NCBI RefSeq assembly: GCF_003312915.1
Contig: NZ_CP030261.1
Location: 1,302,001 to 1,366,000, forward strand
Source: Flavobacterium fluviale
GTDB lineage: Bacteria; Bacteroidota; Bacteroidia; Flavobacteriales; Flavobacteriaceae
Reading direction: 5' to 3'
Length of the DNA stretch: 64,000 bases
The notes under the pieces were generated by a model. That model was not told the DNA's origin and did no database searches. It was given only the letters and a program-made list of their open reading frames with translations. Position numbers and translations under genes: made by a program. Positions 43,505-51,887 of this stretch are shown one piece after another; position 1 is the first letter of the stretch, and every line of letters begins with the position of its first letter.

Positions 43505-45937
43505 TTATTCGTATTTTAAATATTTTAAAACATCTATTTTAGTTACCTGAAATGCTTTTGTTAAAACAATTACTAATGTCAAAACCAAAAGAGAAATCAG
43601 CGCAATACCAAACGGAAGGGTTGAAATTCCGATTCTAAAAGCAAAATCCTCAAGCCATTTTTGCAATAAGATATAGGCAGGAACAATTCCAATCCCAAAA
43701 CCTATTAAGCAGAATACAATATATTGTTTTGATAATTCTTTTAAAAGAATATCGGTTTCTGCACCCAATGTTTTTCTAATGGCGATTTCTTTCAGTCTTC
43801 TTTCCATCGAAAATGATGCCAAAGCAAACAATCCGAAGATTGCAATTATAATTACTACCAGATTAAGAATGAAAAACAGGTTTTTTTGTTTTATTTGTTC
43901 GGCATAAGTTTTGGCAAAACCTTTATTAACAAATTCATATTCAAAAGGGTAATCGGCATTTACGTTTTTCTCCCAATACGCTTTTAATTTTTCTAACGTC
44001 TCGCTTAAATTATTTGGAGAAACTTTCACATAGACATTATTAAAATTGTTCCATTCTAAAGTTTTAAGATTAATAAAAACCATTGGCGGTACTTTACTTT
44101 GTAATCCAGTGATATGAAAATCTTTTACAACTCCAACAATTTTAAACTTCAAATTTTCTCCGTCTCCCATACTCCAGCCAGAAGTTATAATCGTATTTAT
44201 GGGCTTTTTTAAACCTAAAGCTTTCACTAAGGTTTCATTCATTAGCATACTGTTTATAGTATCCGAAGCATATTTTGGAGAAAAATCACGGCCTTCAACG
44301 ATTTTAATATTCATCATTTTTAGAAAATTAAAATCCATTTCTACATTTCTAGGCTGTACAAAAATACCATTATGCGTAAACCCTGAGCTGGAATTGGTGC
44401 TTCCTCCAAAAGTTCCTGCAAAAGTAGAAACATCTACGACTCCAGAAATTTTAGAAATTTCTTGTTTTGCAGTCAGATATTGTTCAGTTCTTCTAATTCT
44501 ATCTGGTTTGTTGAAAGGGATAGAAATAACCTGATCGCCGGTAAAGCCAAGATCTTTATTCATCATATAATTGACCTGCGAATTCACAATCAATGCGCCA
44601 ATGATAAAAAATGCGGCAATTCCGAATTGGAAAATAAGCATCGAATTCCGAATCCAGATACCGCTTTTGCTTCTTGAAAAATTACCTTTTAAAACTTTTA
44701 AGGTTTCAAAATTTGAAATATAAATGGCAGGGAAAAAACCAGCTAGGATGATTACTAATCCAAAAATCAAAATAAGCTGCAAATAAAACTCACTGCCATT
44801 CAGGGTCAATGTTTTGTTCAAAAAGGTATTATAATAAGGTAATGAAAGTTCTACAATTGCTAATGCAAACAAAATTGCCAGCGTTACGATAATGGCAGTT
44901 TCAAAAATAAACTGCAAAACAATCTGTTTTTTAGAAGCTCCTACAATTTTACGAACCCCAACTTCTTTAGCACGTTTTATAGCCGATGCAGTCGCCAGAT
45001 TGACATAGTTTACTAATGATAAAACCAAAATTAAAATCGATAAACCGCCCATAATATAAAGCAGTTTTAAGTTACCCGCTCCTTCAGGAAAATTTTGATT
45101 TCCAGAACTTTTTGTGCCGTTTAAGCGGGCCGTTTTTAATTGATCCAGAATCACCGTAATTTCTCCAAATTCTTTAATATATTCTGCTGTAGTTTTGCCG
45201 CTCTCTTTAGCTTCTTTTAAAGTTCGGTTGACAAAATTTACATGCTGCATCTTTTTTTGAACCAAAACCGGATCAGCCCCAGGTTTAATTTTAATCATTA
45301 AACCATAATTAAAATTCCCCCAGCTGTTTATATCTCCTTCGCGAACAATTCCGTTAAAAACAAAATTAGGCTCAACAGAAGAAGGTTTCGAAATACGGTA
45401 AACAGATCGTACGATGTAGGTTTTATTGTTGTATTGAACAGATTTTCCAATAGGATCTTCATCTTTAAAAAGTAATTTTGCCTGATCTTCGGCAATGGCT
45501 ACACTATTTTTTTCTTTTAAAATGTTTTTCTTAGCACCTTTCAGAATTTCAAAAGGAAAAAATTCGAAGAAGTTTTCATCTGTATAAAAAATCTTTTTGT
45601 CTAATATTTTTTTGTCTTGGTACTTAACAATTTCCTGATCGTACCAGATATTCATAAAGCATATATTCTCTATTTCAGGAATCGTTGCTTTGCAGGTATT
45701 TCCAAACGGGACCGAACTTGAAGCCCAGGTATCGCCGGTAATTCCAATTTTGTTTAAAACCTGAAAAGAGTTTTCTTTCTCCGGATTCCATTGATCGTAA
45801 GCATGTTCGTTATTCCAATAAAGAATAGCAAAAATTACGCTCGCAATTCCGATACTTAATCCGAGAACATTTAAAAACGAAAACAATTTGTTTTGTTTTA
45901 AATGATATATAAATATTTTAAACCAGTTAAAAATCAT
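43505..45937 (-). CDS. MacB/FtsX-type ABC transporter permease
   Basis: An 810-residue inner-membrane protein with two repeats of a periplasmic MacB core followed by FtsX-like helices. TM1 is at about 18-42 (FSFLNVLGLSIGIASVIFAI), three helices at about 280-425, a fifth at about 437-457, and the last three at about 690-800. AIKRAKEVGVRKIVGASKKQ and MERRLKEIAIRKTLGAE are the coupling helices that meet the ATPase. Such duplicated permeases move lipids, peptides or drugs by mechanotransmission. It is the last gene of the efflux operon with the adaptor (46948) and ATPase (46068). Confidence 0.93.
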   Translation of the reverse strand: MIFNWFKIFIYHLKQNKLFSFLNVLGLSIGIASVIFAILYWNNEHAYDQWNPEKENSFQVLNKIGITGDTWASSSVPFGNTCKATIPEIENICFMNIWYDQEIVKYQDKKILDKKIFYTDENFFEFFPFEILKGAKKNILKEKNSVAIAEDQAKLLFKDEDPIGKSVQYNNKTYIVRSVYRISKPSSVEPNFVFNGIVREGDINSWGNFNYGLMIKIKPGADPVLVQKKMQHVNFVNRTLKEAKESGKTTAEYIKEFGEITVILDQLKTARLNGTKSSGNQNFPEGAGNLKLLYIMGGLSILILVLSLVNYVNLATASAIKRAKEVGVRKIVGASKKQIVLQFIFETAIIVTLAILFALAIVELSLPYYNTFLNKTLTLNGSEFYLQLILIFGLVIILAGFFPAIYISNFETLKVLKGNFSRSKSGIWIRNSMLIFQFGIAAFFIIGALIVNSQVNYMMNKDLGFTGDQVISIPFNKPDRIRRTEQYLTAKQEISKISGVVDVSTFAGTFGGSTNSSSGFTHNGIFVQPRNVEMDFNFLKMMNIKIVEGRDFSPKYASDTINSMLMNETLVKALGLKKPINTIITSGWSMGDGENLKFKIVGVVKDFHITGLQSKVPPMVFINLKTLEWNNFNNVYVKVSPNNLSETLEKLKAYWEKNVNADYPFEYEFVNKGFAKTYAEQIKQKNLFFILNLVVIIIAIFGLFALASFSMERRLKEIAIRKTLGAETDILLKELSKQYIVFCLIGFGIGIVPAYILLQKWLEDFAFRIGISTLPFGIALISLLVLTLVIVLTKAFQVTKIDVLKYLKYE

Positions 45938-45988
45938 TTTGTTGTCTATTTATTAGTTGGTATGGCAGTTTTGTAAAACCTTTTAGGT

Positions 45989-46060
45989 TTAGATCAAAGT
46001 GAAAATTTTGCAGGCAAGTTCTACCAGAACTACCAGTGCAGTAACAATAATTTTAATCAT
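45989..46060 (-). CDS. Putative 23-residue membrane peptide in the efflux operon
   Basis: A short ORF starts at ATG 46060, seven bases after the ATPase stop codon, and encodes MIKIIVTALVVLVEL followed by ACKIFTLI. The sequence is one hydrophobic helix with a Lys near each end, the form of small regulatory membrane peptides such as KdpF or CydX. It fits the gap between ATPase and permease. There is no proof of translation, and a chance ORF of this length cannot be excluded. Confidence 0.4.
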   Translation of the reverse strand: MIKIIVTALVVLVELACKIFTLI

Positions 46061-46067
46061 TATTTAA

Positions 46068-46775
46068 TTATTTAGCGTCCATAAAAACATCAACATTTCG
46101 CTGATTTAATTTTTCAGAAAATATAACTCCATCTTTCATATGAATGGTTTTTTGCGAAAAAGAAGCATCATAATCAGAGTGGGTAACCATCAAAATTGTA
46201 GCACCTTTAGCATGTAAATCGGTTAAAAGTTCCATTACTTCGTTACCATTTTTACTATCTAAATTCCCAGTAGGCTCATCGGCAAGAATGATTTTAGGAT
46301 CATTTACCAAAGCTCTTGCAACTGCAACCCTTTGCTGCTGTCCGCCCGAAAGCTGCTGCGGAAAATGTTTCAAACGATGAGAGATATTTAGTTTTTCTGC
46401 GATAGCCTCGATTTTTTGTTTTCTGTCAGAAGCTTTCACATTATTATAAAGAAGCGGCAGTTCGATATTATCATAAACCGAAAGCTCATCGATTAAGTTG
46501 AAGTTTTGAAAAATGAAACCAATATTTTCTTTTCTCACTTTTGCTCTTCCTTTCTCTTTTAGATCAATCATTTCCTGATCTAATAATTTATAGCTGCCGC
46601 TGCTGGCACTGTCAAGAAGTCCAATGATGTTTAATAAAGTAGATTTTCCACAGCCAGAAGGCCCCATAATCGTTAGGAAATCTCCTTTTTTTATCTCTAA
46701 GTTGATTCCGCTTAAAGCAGCAGTTTCGATTTCTTCTGTTCTAAAAACTTTGGTTAAATTCTGAATTGTGATCAT
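46068..46775 (-). CDS. ABC transporter ATP-binding protein (MacB/LolD type)
   Basis: A 235-residue ATPase: Walker A GPSGCGKSTLLN (about 39-50), Q-loop FIFQNFNLIDELSVYDN, signature LSGGQQQRVAVARAL (about 142-156), Walker B IILADEPTGNLDSKNG and H-loop VTHSDYD. This is the MacB/LolD/FtsE class that powers the FtsX-type permease at 43505. It is the second gene of the operon; a 170-bp repeat separates it from the adaptor gene. Confidence 0.95.
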   Translation of the reverse strand: MITIQNLTKVFRTEEIETAALSGINLEIKKGDFLTIMGPSGCGKSTLLNIIGLLDSASSGSYKLLDQEMIDLKEKGRAKVRKENIGFIFQNFNLIDELSVYDNIELPLLYNNVKASDRKQKIEAIAEKLNISHRLKHFPQQLSGGQQQRVAVARALVNDPKIILADEPTGNLDSKNGNEVMELLTDLHAKGATILMVTHSDYDASFSQKTIHMKDGVIFSEKLNQRNVDVFMDAK

Positions 46776-46854
46776 AATTTTTAAGGTTTTGAAATGTTGT
46801 TAAATATGTTTTTTGATTGATGATTGAAACGATGATATTTTTTTTGTTTTTGTT

Positions 46855-46944
46855 GTTTCAAGTTTCAGGTTTCAAGTTGGTTTACTGCGTTAACCTGAAA
46901 CCTGAAACCTGAAACTTGAAACTTGAAACCTGAAACTTGAAACC
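46855..46944. repeat. AAGTTTCAGGTTTCAAG / CTTGAAACCTGAAAC palindromic array
   Basis: GTTTCAAGTTTCAGGTTTC (about 46855) faces several copies of CCTGAAACCTGAAACTTGAA (46893-46943), separated by TTTACTGCGTTAA. The words are shared with 9662-9716. The array sits inside the efflux operon, right after the adaptor gene. Confidence 0.75.
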
Positions 46945-46947
46945 AAA

Positions 46948-48189
46948 CTATTTGTCAAGTGCAAGTTCTTCAATGTCTTTGTAATCAGAATAAGAAGAAG
47001 TAATTACAGATTCGCCTTCTTTTAAGCCTTCTAAAACTTCATAATAAGAAGGATTTTCACGGCCTAGTTTTATATTTCTTCTTTCGGCTTTATTCCCTTT
47101 TACTACAAATATCCATTTCCCTGCCGCTTCTTGATTGAAGCTTCCTCGCGGAATTACCAGTGTTTTGTTTTTTTCAGATAAAATCAATTTTACGCCAAAA
47201 CTAAGTCCGTCTTGTAATACTATAGTTTCTTTAGATATAAATGCTAGCTCTACAGTAAATCGGCCGCTTTTTACTTCAGGAATTACTTTTGTAACCATGA
47301 TTTCAAGGTTCTTTCCTTTAAATTCAACTTGGCCTTTTAATCCTTCTCTAATTTTTTCCAAATAAAACTCATCTACTTCTGCAATAAGTTTATATCCTTT
47401 ATTAGAATCGATTTTTCCGATGCTTGCTCCTGCCTGAAAAGTTTTTCCTAAAACAGGTTCAAAAGAAGTTAATCTTCCAGATTCAGGTGCTGTAATTAAA
47501 AAATTCTTTTTATTGTTTCTGAGAATTTCTAAACTCTTTTCCATCGTTTGGATAGAACGGTTAATTTGAGAAATCTGAACCTGATTGCTTTGTTTTTCTT
47601 TTTGAATGCTCTGCTGAATAGTTCTTTTGCGTTCTTCCTGAAAACGCAGACTTTCTTTAAACGTATTCCAGTCATTTTTCGAAATCACATCTTTCTCAAA
47701 AAGTTTAGAATTCATGTCATATAATCTTTTCGCGTCGTTGTAATCATGTTCGATTAAAACGAAATCTTTAGTTAAGTTTAATTCCTGATTTCGGATATTT
47801 AGTTTCCCGGTATTTAAATTATTGATCTGCTCGATAATCGCAGTTTCCTGAGTCAGATAATTCAATTCTGTATTGGGGTTGTAAAGTCGGGCCAGCGATT
47901 GTCCTTTGGTAACCATGGCGCCGTTTTCTACAAAAATTTCTTTTACAGAACCGCCTTCAGTAACGTTTACCAGCATTACATTTAAAGGTTCAACTTTTGC
48001 CTGAAAAACTACAAAATCTTCAAAAAAGGCTTTTTCTGCTTTTTGAATTACCAGTTCGTCTGTTTTTACATTTAAGGTTCTTTTCGAACTAAAAGCAAAA
48101 GTGATGATTACCAGCAAAACTAAAAAAACAGCAATTGCTATTGCGAGATACCTAAATTTTTTACTTTTACGAGGAATTATCTTGTCCAT
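46948..48189 (-). CDS. Periplasmic adaptor of the efflux system (HlyD/MacA type)
   Basis: A 413-residue adaptor: short cytoplasmic N-terminus, one TM helix (about 15-32), lipoyl half (FQAKVEPLNVMLVNVTEGGSV near 60), a long coiled coil (about 115-225; ELNYLTQETAIIEQINNLN), the second lipoyl half near 235 and beta-barrel and proximal domains. It pairs with the ATPase and permease downstream to form a MacAB-like tripartite exporter. It is the first gene of the operon; a sigma-54-like promoter and two dyads lie just upstream, next to a divergent NtrC-type regulator gene. Confidence 0.93.
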   Translation of the reverse strand: MDKIIPRKSKKFRYLAIAIAVFLVLLVIITFAFSSKRTLNVKTDELVIQKAEKAFFEDFVVFQAKVEPLNVMLVNVTEGGSVKEIFVENGAMVTKGQSLARLYNPNTELNYLTQETAIIEQINNLNTGKLNIRNQELNLTKDFVLIEHDYNDAKRLYDMNSKLFEKDVISKNDWNTFKESLRFQEERKRTIQQSIQKEKQSNQVQISQINRSIQTMEKSLEILRNNKKNFLITAPESGRLTSFEPVLGKTFQAGASIGKIDSNKGYKLIAEVDEFYLEKIREGLKGQVEFKGKNLEIMVTKVIPEVKSGRFTVELAFISKETIVLQDGLSFGVKLILSEKNKTLVIPRGSFNQEAAGKWIFVVKGNKAERRNIKLGRENPSYYEVLEGLKEGESVITSSYSDYKDIEELALDK

Positions 48190-48217
48190 TTTTAATTTAT
48201 TTTACTGGTAATCAATA

Positions 48218-48233
48218 GGTAAATACTGTGCCA
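48218..48233 (-). promoter_or_regulatory. Sigma-54-type -24/-12 promoter of the efflux operon
   Basis: On the minus strand the site reads TGGCAC-N5-TTACC (48233 to 48218). The consensus is TGGCAC-N5-TTGCW, so the -24 element is perfect and spacing is exact; only the G of TTGC is changed. Transcription would start near 48207, about 18 bases before the adaptor start codon. An NtrC-type activator is encoded next door. Confidence 0.65.
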
Positions 48234-48297
48234 TAAAATTTATTATTTGTAAAGTATTGATTTTAAAGAAGCTTTTAAAACCGCTTAAAAAAAGTAG

Positions 48298-48335
48298 TGT
48301 TCGATAATGAACAGTTGACCGTTCGAAAGCGGACA
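48298..48335. promoter_or_regulatory. Two adjacent dyads, candidate activator binding sites
   Basis: TGTTC-N6-GAACA (48298-48313) is a perfect dyad; TGACCG-N8-CGGACA (48316-48335) is a dyad with one mismatch. They lie 65-120 bp upstream of the sigma-54-like promoter, the expected place for an enhancer, and just before the regulator gene, so the regulator could also control itself. Confidence 0.55.
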
Positions 48336-48348
48336 GAAAAAATACCAC

Positions 48349-49713
48349 ATGAGAAAAAAACAAGCCCAAATATTAGTTGTTGACGATCAGGAAGAAATTC
48401 TTTTTTCGGCAAAAATGATTCTCAAAAAGCATTTTGAAACGATTTTTACGACTAATAATCCTAAAAAGATTATTTCAATTTTAAATGAAAATGAAATAAA
48501 TGTGGTTTTGCTCGACATGAATTACCGAATTGGTTTTGAAGATGGACGCGAGGGAATTCATTGGCTGAAAGAAATTAAAACACTTTCGCCGCAAACTATT
48601 GTTATTTTAATGACGGCTTTTGGTAAAATTGAAACTGCAGTCGAAGGCATTAAAATAGGAGCTTTTGACTATGTTCTAAAACCTTGGAATAACGAAAAAC
48701 TCCTAGAGACAATTGATAAAGCTGTACTTGAAAGCAGAAAAAACAGCAAGAAAACATCTTCTGATAAAAACGAAAAGACAGAAAAGAAATACTTTGTAGG
48801 CACTTCTGCCAAAATAAAGCAAGCCTATTCTATGGCTGAAAAAGTAGCCAGAACAGATGCTAATGTTTTGATTTTGGGCGAAAATGGAACTGGTAAATAT
48901 GTGTTTGCTGAGTTTATTCACCAGCATTCAGACAGAAAAGAGCAGCCTTTTGTGCATGTAGATTTGGGTTCGTTAAGTGATAATTTGTTCGAAAGCGAGC
49001 TTTTTGGTTATGCAAAGGGAGCTTTTACAGATGCCAAAATTGATACGCCTGGCCGTTTTGAAAACGCTTCAAACGGAACTATTTTTTTAGACGAAATAGG
49101 AAATATTCCGCTGCATCTTCAAGCTAAATTACTTCATGTTTTACAGACTAAAACTGTTACGCGTCTGGGAGAAAGTAAGCCTAGACCTTTAAATGTTCGC
49201 GTGATTGCTGCAACCAACAGCGATATAAAAACAGAAGTAAAAAACAAGACTTTTAGAGAAGATTTGCTTTACAGGATTAATACAATGGAAATAAGTTTGC
49301 CGTCTCTTCGCGATCGAAAAGATGATATTGTTCCAATGGCTAATTTTATTCTAGAACAAGTCGCGGCAAAATACGATCATGGTCGCGAAGCTTCGGGATG
49401 GCATTTTGATGATAATGCAGCGCCATATTTAGAAAAATATCCATGGAAAGGCAATGTGCGCGAAATGGAAAATAAAATTGAACGCGCTTTGATTTTGGCT
49501 GAAAACAACACCATTTCTGTGCTCGATTTGGATATTTTGGATTTTGAAGAAATTCAGGAAAATGATGAAAATCCATTATCCGAAATGGAAAAAAGTGCCA
49601 TCGAAAAAGCATTATTCAAACACAACGGAAATATCAGTAAAACTGCCGAAGAATTAGGTTTGTCGCGCGCTGCCCTGTACCGAAGAATCGAAAAATATGA
49701 TTTAAAGAATTAG
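48349..49713 (+). CDS. Sigma-54-dependent response regulator (NtrC family)
   Basis: A 454-residue regulator: receiver domain (1 to about 125) with phospho-acceptor Asp56 in VVLLDMNY and Lys in LKPWNN; AAA+ domain (about 150-375) with Walker A GENGTGK (177-183) and Walker B GTIFLDEIGN; C-terminal Fis-type helix-turn-helix (NISKTAEELGLSRAALYRR). The sigma-54 contact loop, normally GAFTGA, reads GAFTDA. The Walker A segment is followed by YVFAEFIH instead of the common ELVA. It diverges from the efflux operon and precedes its likely kinase (49848). Confidence 0.95.
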   Translation: MRKKQAQILVVDDQEEILFSAKMILKKHFETIFTTNNPKKIISILNENEINVVLLDMNYRIGFEDGREGIHWLKEIKTLSPQTIVILMTAFGKIETAVEGIKIGAFDYVLKPWNNEKLLETIDKAVLESRKNSKKTSSDKNEKTEKKYFVGTSAKIKQAYSMAEKVARTDANVLILGENGTGKYVFAEFIHQHSDRKEQPFVHVDLGSLSDNLFESELFGYAKGAFTDAKIDTPGRFENASNGTIFLDEIGNIPLHLQAKLLHVLQTKTVTRLGESKPRPLNVRVIAATNSDIKTEVKNKTFREDLLYRINTMEISLPSLRDRKDDIVPMANFILEQVAAKYDHGREASGWHFDDNAAPYLEKYPWKGNVREMENKIERALILAENNTISVLDLDILDFEEIQENDENPLSEMEKSAIEKALFKHNGNISKTAEELGLSRAALYRRIEKYDLKN

Positions 49714-49725
49714 ACTTAGATTAGG

Positions 49726-49845
49726 TTTTGCCACAGATTTAGAAGAATAAAAATGATTATAATGCTGCGAGGTTTAGATTTAATTTAGGTTGGTAATTAA
49801 AATCAATCTTTTTTAATCCTTTAATCTGTGGCAAGAAAAAATAAA
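49726..49845. repeat. GCCACAGATTT / AATCTGTGGC palindrome between regulator and kinase
   Basis: TTGCCACAGATTTAGAAG (49729) faces TTTAATCCTTTAATCTGTGGC (to 49832), with AT-rich filler between. Same family as 22421-22503 and 53323-53377. Confidence 0.65.
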
Positions 49846-49847
49846 AC

Positions 49848-51173
49848 ATGAAGAATTGGAAGTTTTATAACGCTTTGTTTGTAAGGGTTTTGTTTATCAT
49901 GACATTGTTTTTGTGCAGTGTTGTACTGCTCTACAAGGGATTTAGATTCAATGCGATTCTAGTTGGTTTTTTTGTCTTAGTCTTTCTTTTCGAAATGTAT
50001 TTTTTTGTCAAGAACCAATTATTGTTTTATGACAAAACGATAAACTCCATTTTGCACAATGATTTTTCTACGCATTTTCAGGAGGAACATAAGCAAGAGA
50101 ATTTCAATAGTTTATATCTTTTGTATGATACTTTAAAAGTTCAAAGACAGGAACAGACTTCCAAAGAGTTGATTTATCGTTCGATATTAAACAGTATCGA
50201 CACTGCAGCTTTAATTTTGGAAAAAGAAAACGATACTTGGTCGATTTTTATAATGAATGACTGCTTTTCCAACTTATTCAAAGTGCCAAAAGTGAGTCAT
50301 TGGAAATACCTTAAAAATTATCTTCCTGCGCTTTGCAGTGAAATTGAAAATGTTGGTTTTACAGAATTGAAAACCGCGATTTCAATAAAAATTGAAGATC
50401 AGGATCTGCAGACTTTTATGCTTCAGACTTCTCATACAACCACTTATGACAAAGAATATTTTATTATTTTATTAGACAGTATTCAGCGCGTTATTGAGAA
50501 AAAAGAAAAGGAAGCGTGGATTAATTTAATGAAAATTATTTCGCATGAACTAATGAATTCCCTAACGCCGATTCGTGCGCTTTCGCAGAATTTACTTCAT
50601 ATTGTAGATCAGGAAAAATTAGAGGAAGATGATTTTGAAGACATTAAAAGCAGTATTTCTACCATAATAAACCGTAGTGATCATTTGCAGGTTTTTGTAG
50701 AAAATTATAGAAAACTAGCCATGCTTCCAACACCCAATAAGCAGATGACACCCATTAACGCGCTCTTTGAAGATTGTCTGCGTATTATGAGTCCGATTTT
50801 GAAAGGGGAGGGAATCGAATTGATTAATGAAATTAATAGTTCCCGTTCTATTTTAATAGATAAAAACCAGATGGAACAGGTGCTTATAAACTTGATTACA
50901 AATAGTATTCATGCTTTAAAAGAGAAAACGGAAAAGAAATTAATATTGTCCAGTTATACCGAAAACAATCGTTTTTTTATTGTAATTTCTGATAATGGAA
51001 GAGGAGTAGATCCTGAAATTCGAGACAAAGTTTTTCTTCCATTTTTCACAACCAGAAAAGATGGGGCAGGAATTGGTTTAACGCTTTCTAAAAATATCAT
51101 CGAAGCACACGGCGGTTATTTAAGCTATCAAACAGATGCTGAAAAAACCGATTTTGTTATTTGCTTGATCTGA
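49848..51173 (+). CDS. Sensor histidine kinase (NtrY-like)
   Basis: A 441-residue membrane kinase. Two adjacent TM helices (about 12-30 and 35-54) with almost no periplasmic loop, then a PAS-like region (about 105-215), the H-box SHELMNSLTPI near 234, N-box LITNSIHAL, G1 DNGRGVD and G2 GAGIGLTLSKNIIEAHGG. The short sensor suggests it senses a membrane or cytoplasmic signal. It is 134 bp downstream of the NtrC-type regulator, its presumed partner, in the same direction. Confidence 0.93.
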   Translation: MKNWKFYNALFVRVLFIMTLFLCSVVLLYKGFRFNAILVGFFVLVFLFEMYFFVKNQLLFYDKTINSILHNDFSTHFQEEHKQENFNSLYLLYDTLKVQRQEQTSKELIYRSILNSIDTAALILEKENDTWSIFIMNDCFSNLFKVPKVSHWKYLKNYLPALCSEIENVGFTELKTAISIKIEDQDLQTFMLQTSHTTTYDKEYFIILLDSIQRVIEKKEKEAWINLMKIISHELMNSLTPIRALSQNLLHIVDQEKLEEDDFEDIKSSISTIINRSDHLQVFVENYRKLAMLPTPNKQMTPINALFEDCLRIMSPILKGEGIELINEINSSRSILIDKNQMEQVLINLITNSIHALKEKTEKKLILSSYTENNRFFIVISDNGRGVDPEIRDKVFLPFFTTRKDGAGIGLTLSKNIIEAHGGYLSYQTDAEKTDFVICLI

Positions 51174-51180
51174 TTTTTCT

Positions 51181-51240
51181 TGAACCATATAAGTGATATG
51201 AGTTCATTTAAACGTTGCGTATAAATTTTACGCAAAGTTA
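51181..51240. repeat. CATATAAGT..GAGTTCATTTAAACG repeat, second copy
   Basis: ACCATATAAGTGATATGAGT, TTCATTTAAACGTTGCGTAT and AATTTTACGCAAAG share words and order with the palindrome at 24749-24809; here the second arm is lost. Confidence 0.55.
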
Positions 51241-51248
51241 TTGGTATT

Positions 51249-51353
51249 TAATCGCGCAAAGACGCAGAGTCGCAAAGGAAAACTTAAAAAGGAAAACTTA
51301 AAAAGGAAAACTTAAAAAGGAAAACTTAGCGACTCTGCGTCTTTGCGCGATTA
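51249..51353. repeat. 25-bp perfect inverted repeat enclosing a 14-bp tandem repeat
   Basis: Arms 51249-51273 and 51329-51353 are perfect reverse complements over 25 bases (core GCGCAAAGACGCAGAGTCGC). Between them the 14-base unit GGAAAACTTAAAAA occurs about 3.7 times (51277-51328). The arms resemble a dispersed repeat vocabulary common in Bacteroidetes (compare 55598-55685). Confidence 0.9.
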
Positions 51354-51397
51354 ATTCATAAAGTAAAGCAAACTTAAAACGAACTTATGTGGTGAAA

Positions 51398-51724
51398 TTA
51401 AAGTTCAACCTCTGGCTTCCAAAAATGTTTTTCGAGATCTATAATTTGGTTATTGACAACTTTAATGCCTTCGTTTTCTAAAAGCTGCTGCATTAAATTA
51501 GTGCCGTCAAAATGATGTTTTCCTGTCAAGAGGCCTTTTTGGTTTACTACTCTGTGTGCAGGAATATCGTCCATATTATGGCAGGCATTCATTGCCCAGC
51601 CAACCATTCTGGCAGAACGCGCAGCTCCTAAAGCTTTTGCAATTGCACCATAAGAAGTTACTTTTCCGTATGGAATTTGTCTTGCGATTGTATAAACTCT
51701 TTCGAAAAAATTTTCCTCAGTCAT
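51398..51724 (-). CDS. MGMT-family alkyltransferase-like protein without active Cys
   Basis: A 108-residue DNA-binding domain of O6-alkylguanine-DNA alkyltransferases (ATG 51724 chosen; the longer start adds ten unconserved residues). VYTIARQIPYGKVTSYGAIA and ARMVGWAMNAC match the family. The active-site PCHR is PAHR here (about residue 60), so it cannot accept alkyl groups. It belongs to the alkyltransferase-like (ATL) proteins that flag alkylated guanines for nucleotide excision repair. Confidence 0.92.
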   Translation of the reverse strand: MTEENFFERVYTIARQIPYGKVTSYGAIAKALGAARSARMVGWAMNACHNMDDIPAHRVVNQKGLLTGKHHFDGTNLMQQLLENEGIKVVNNQIIDLEKHFWKPEVEL

Positions 51725-51744
51725 TATTTGTTTTTTATCGCGTA

Positions 51745-51885
51745 TTAGATTCAAGTTTCACGCAGATTTTGCAGATTTTCGCAGATTGAAATTGAATAAA
51801 ATTTAATTAATCTGCAGGATAAATTGAAAAAATTATTCACCACAAATTAGAAAAATCATTTTATCCTTTCAATCGGTGGCTATAA
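51745..51885. repeat. CACGCAGATTTTGCAGATTTTCGC / CGGTGGC repeat region
   Basis: The words GCAGATTTTGCAGATTTTCG, AATTAATCTGCAGG and TATCCTTTCAATCGGTGGC form a loose palindrome related to the GCCACAGATT family. Confidence 0.5.
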
Positions 51886-51887
51886 AA

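Noticed and set aside
46855..46944. CRISPR-like array of GAAACCTGAAAC words
   Set aside because: The units have no regular spacers and occur in both orientations; it is a palindromic intergenic repeat. No cas gene is present.
51277..51328. CRISPR or iteron array (14-base units)
   Set aside because: Head-to-tail repeats without spacers inside a perfect hairpin; no replication or cas gene is near.
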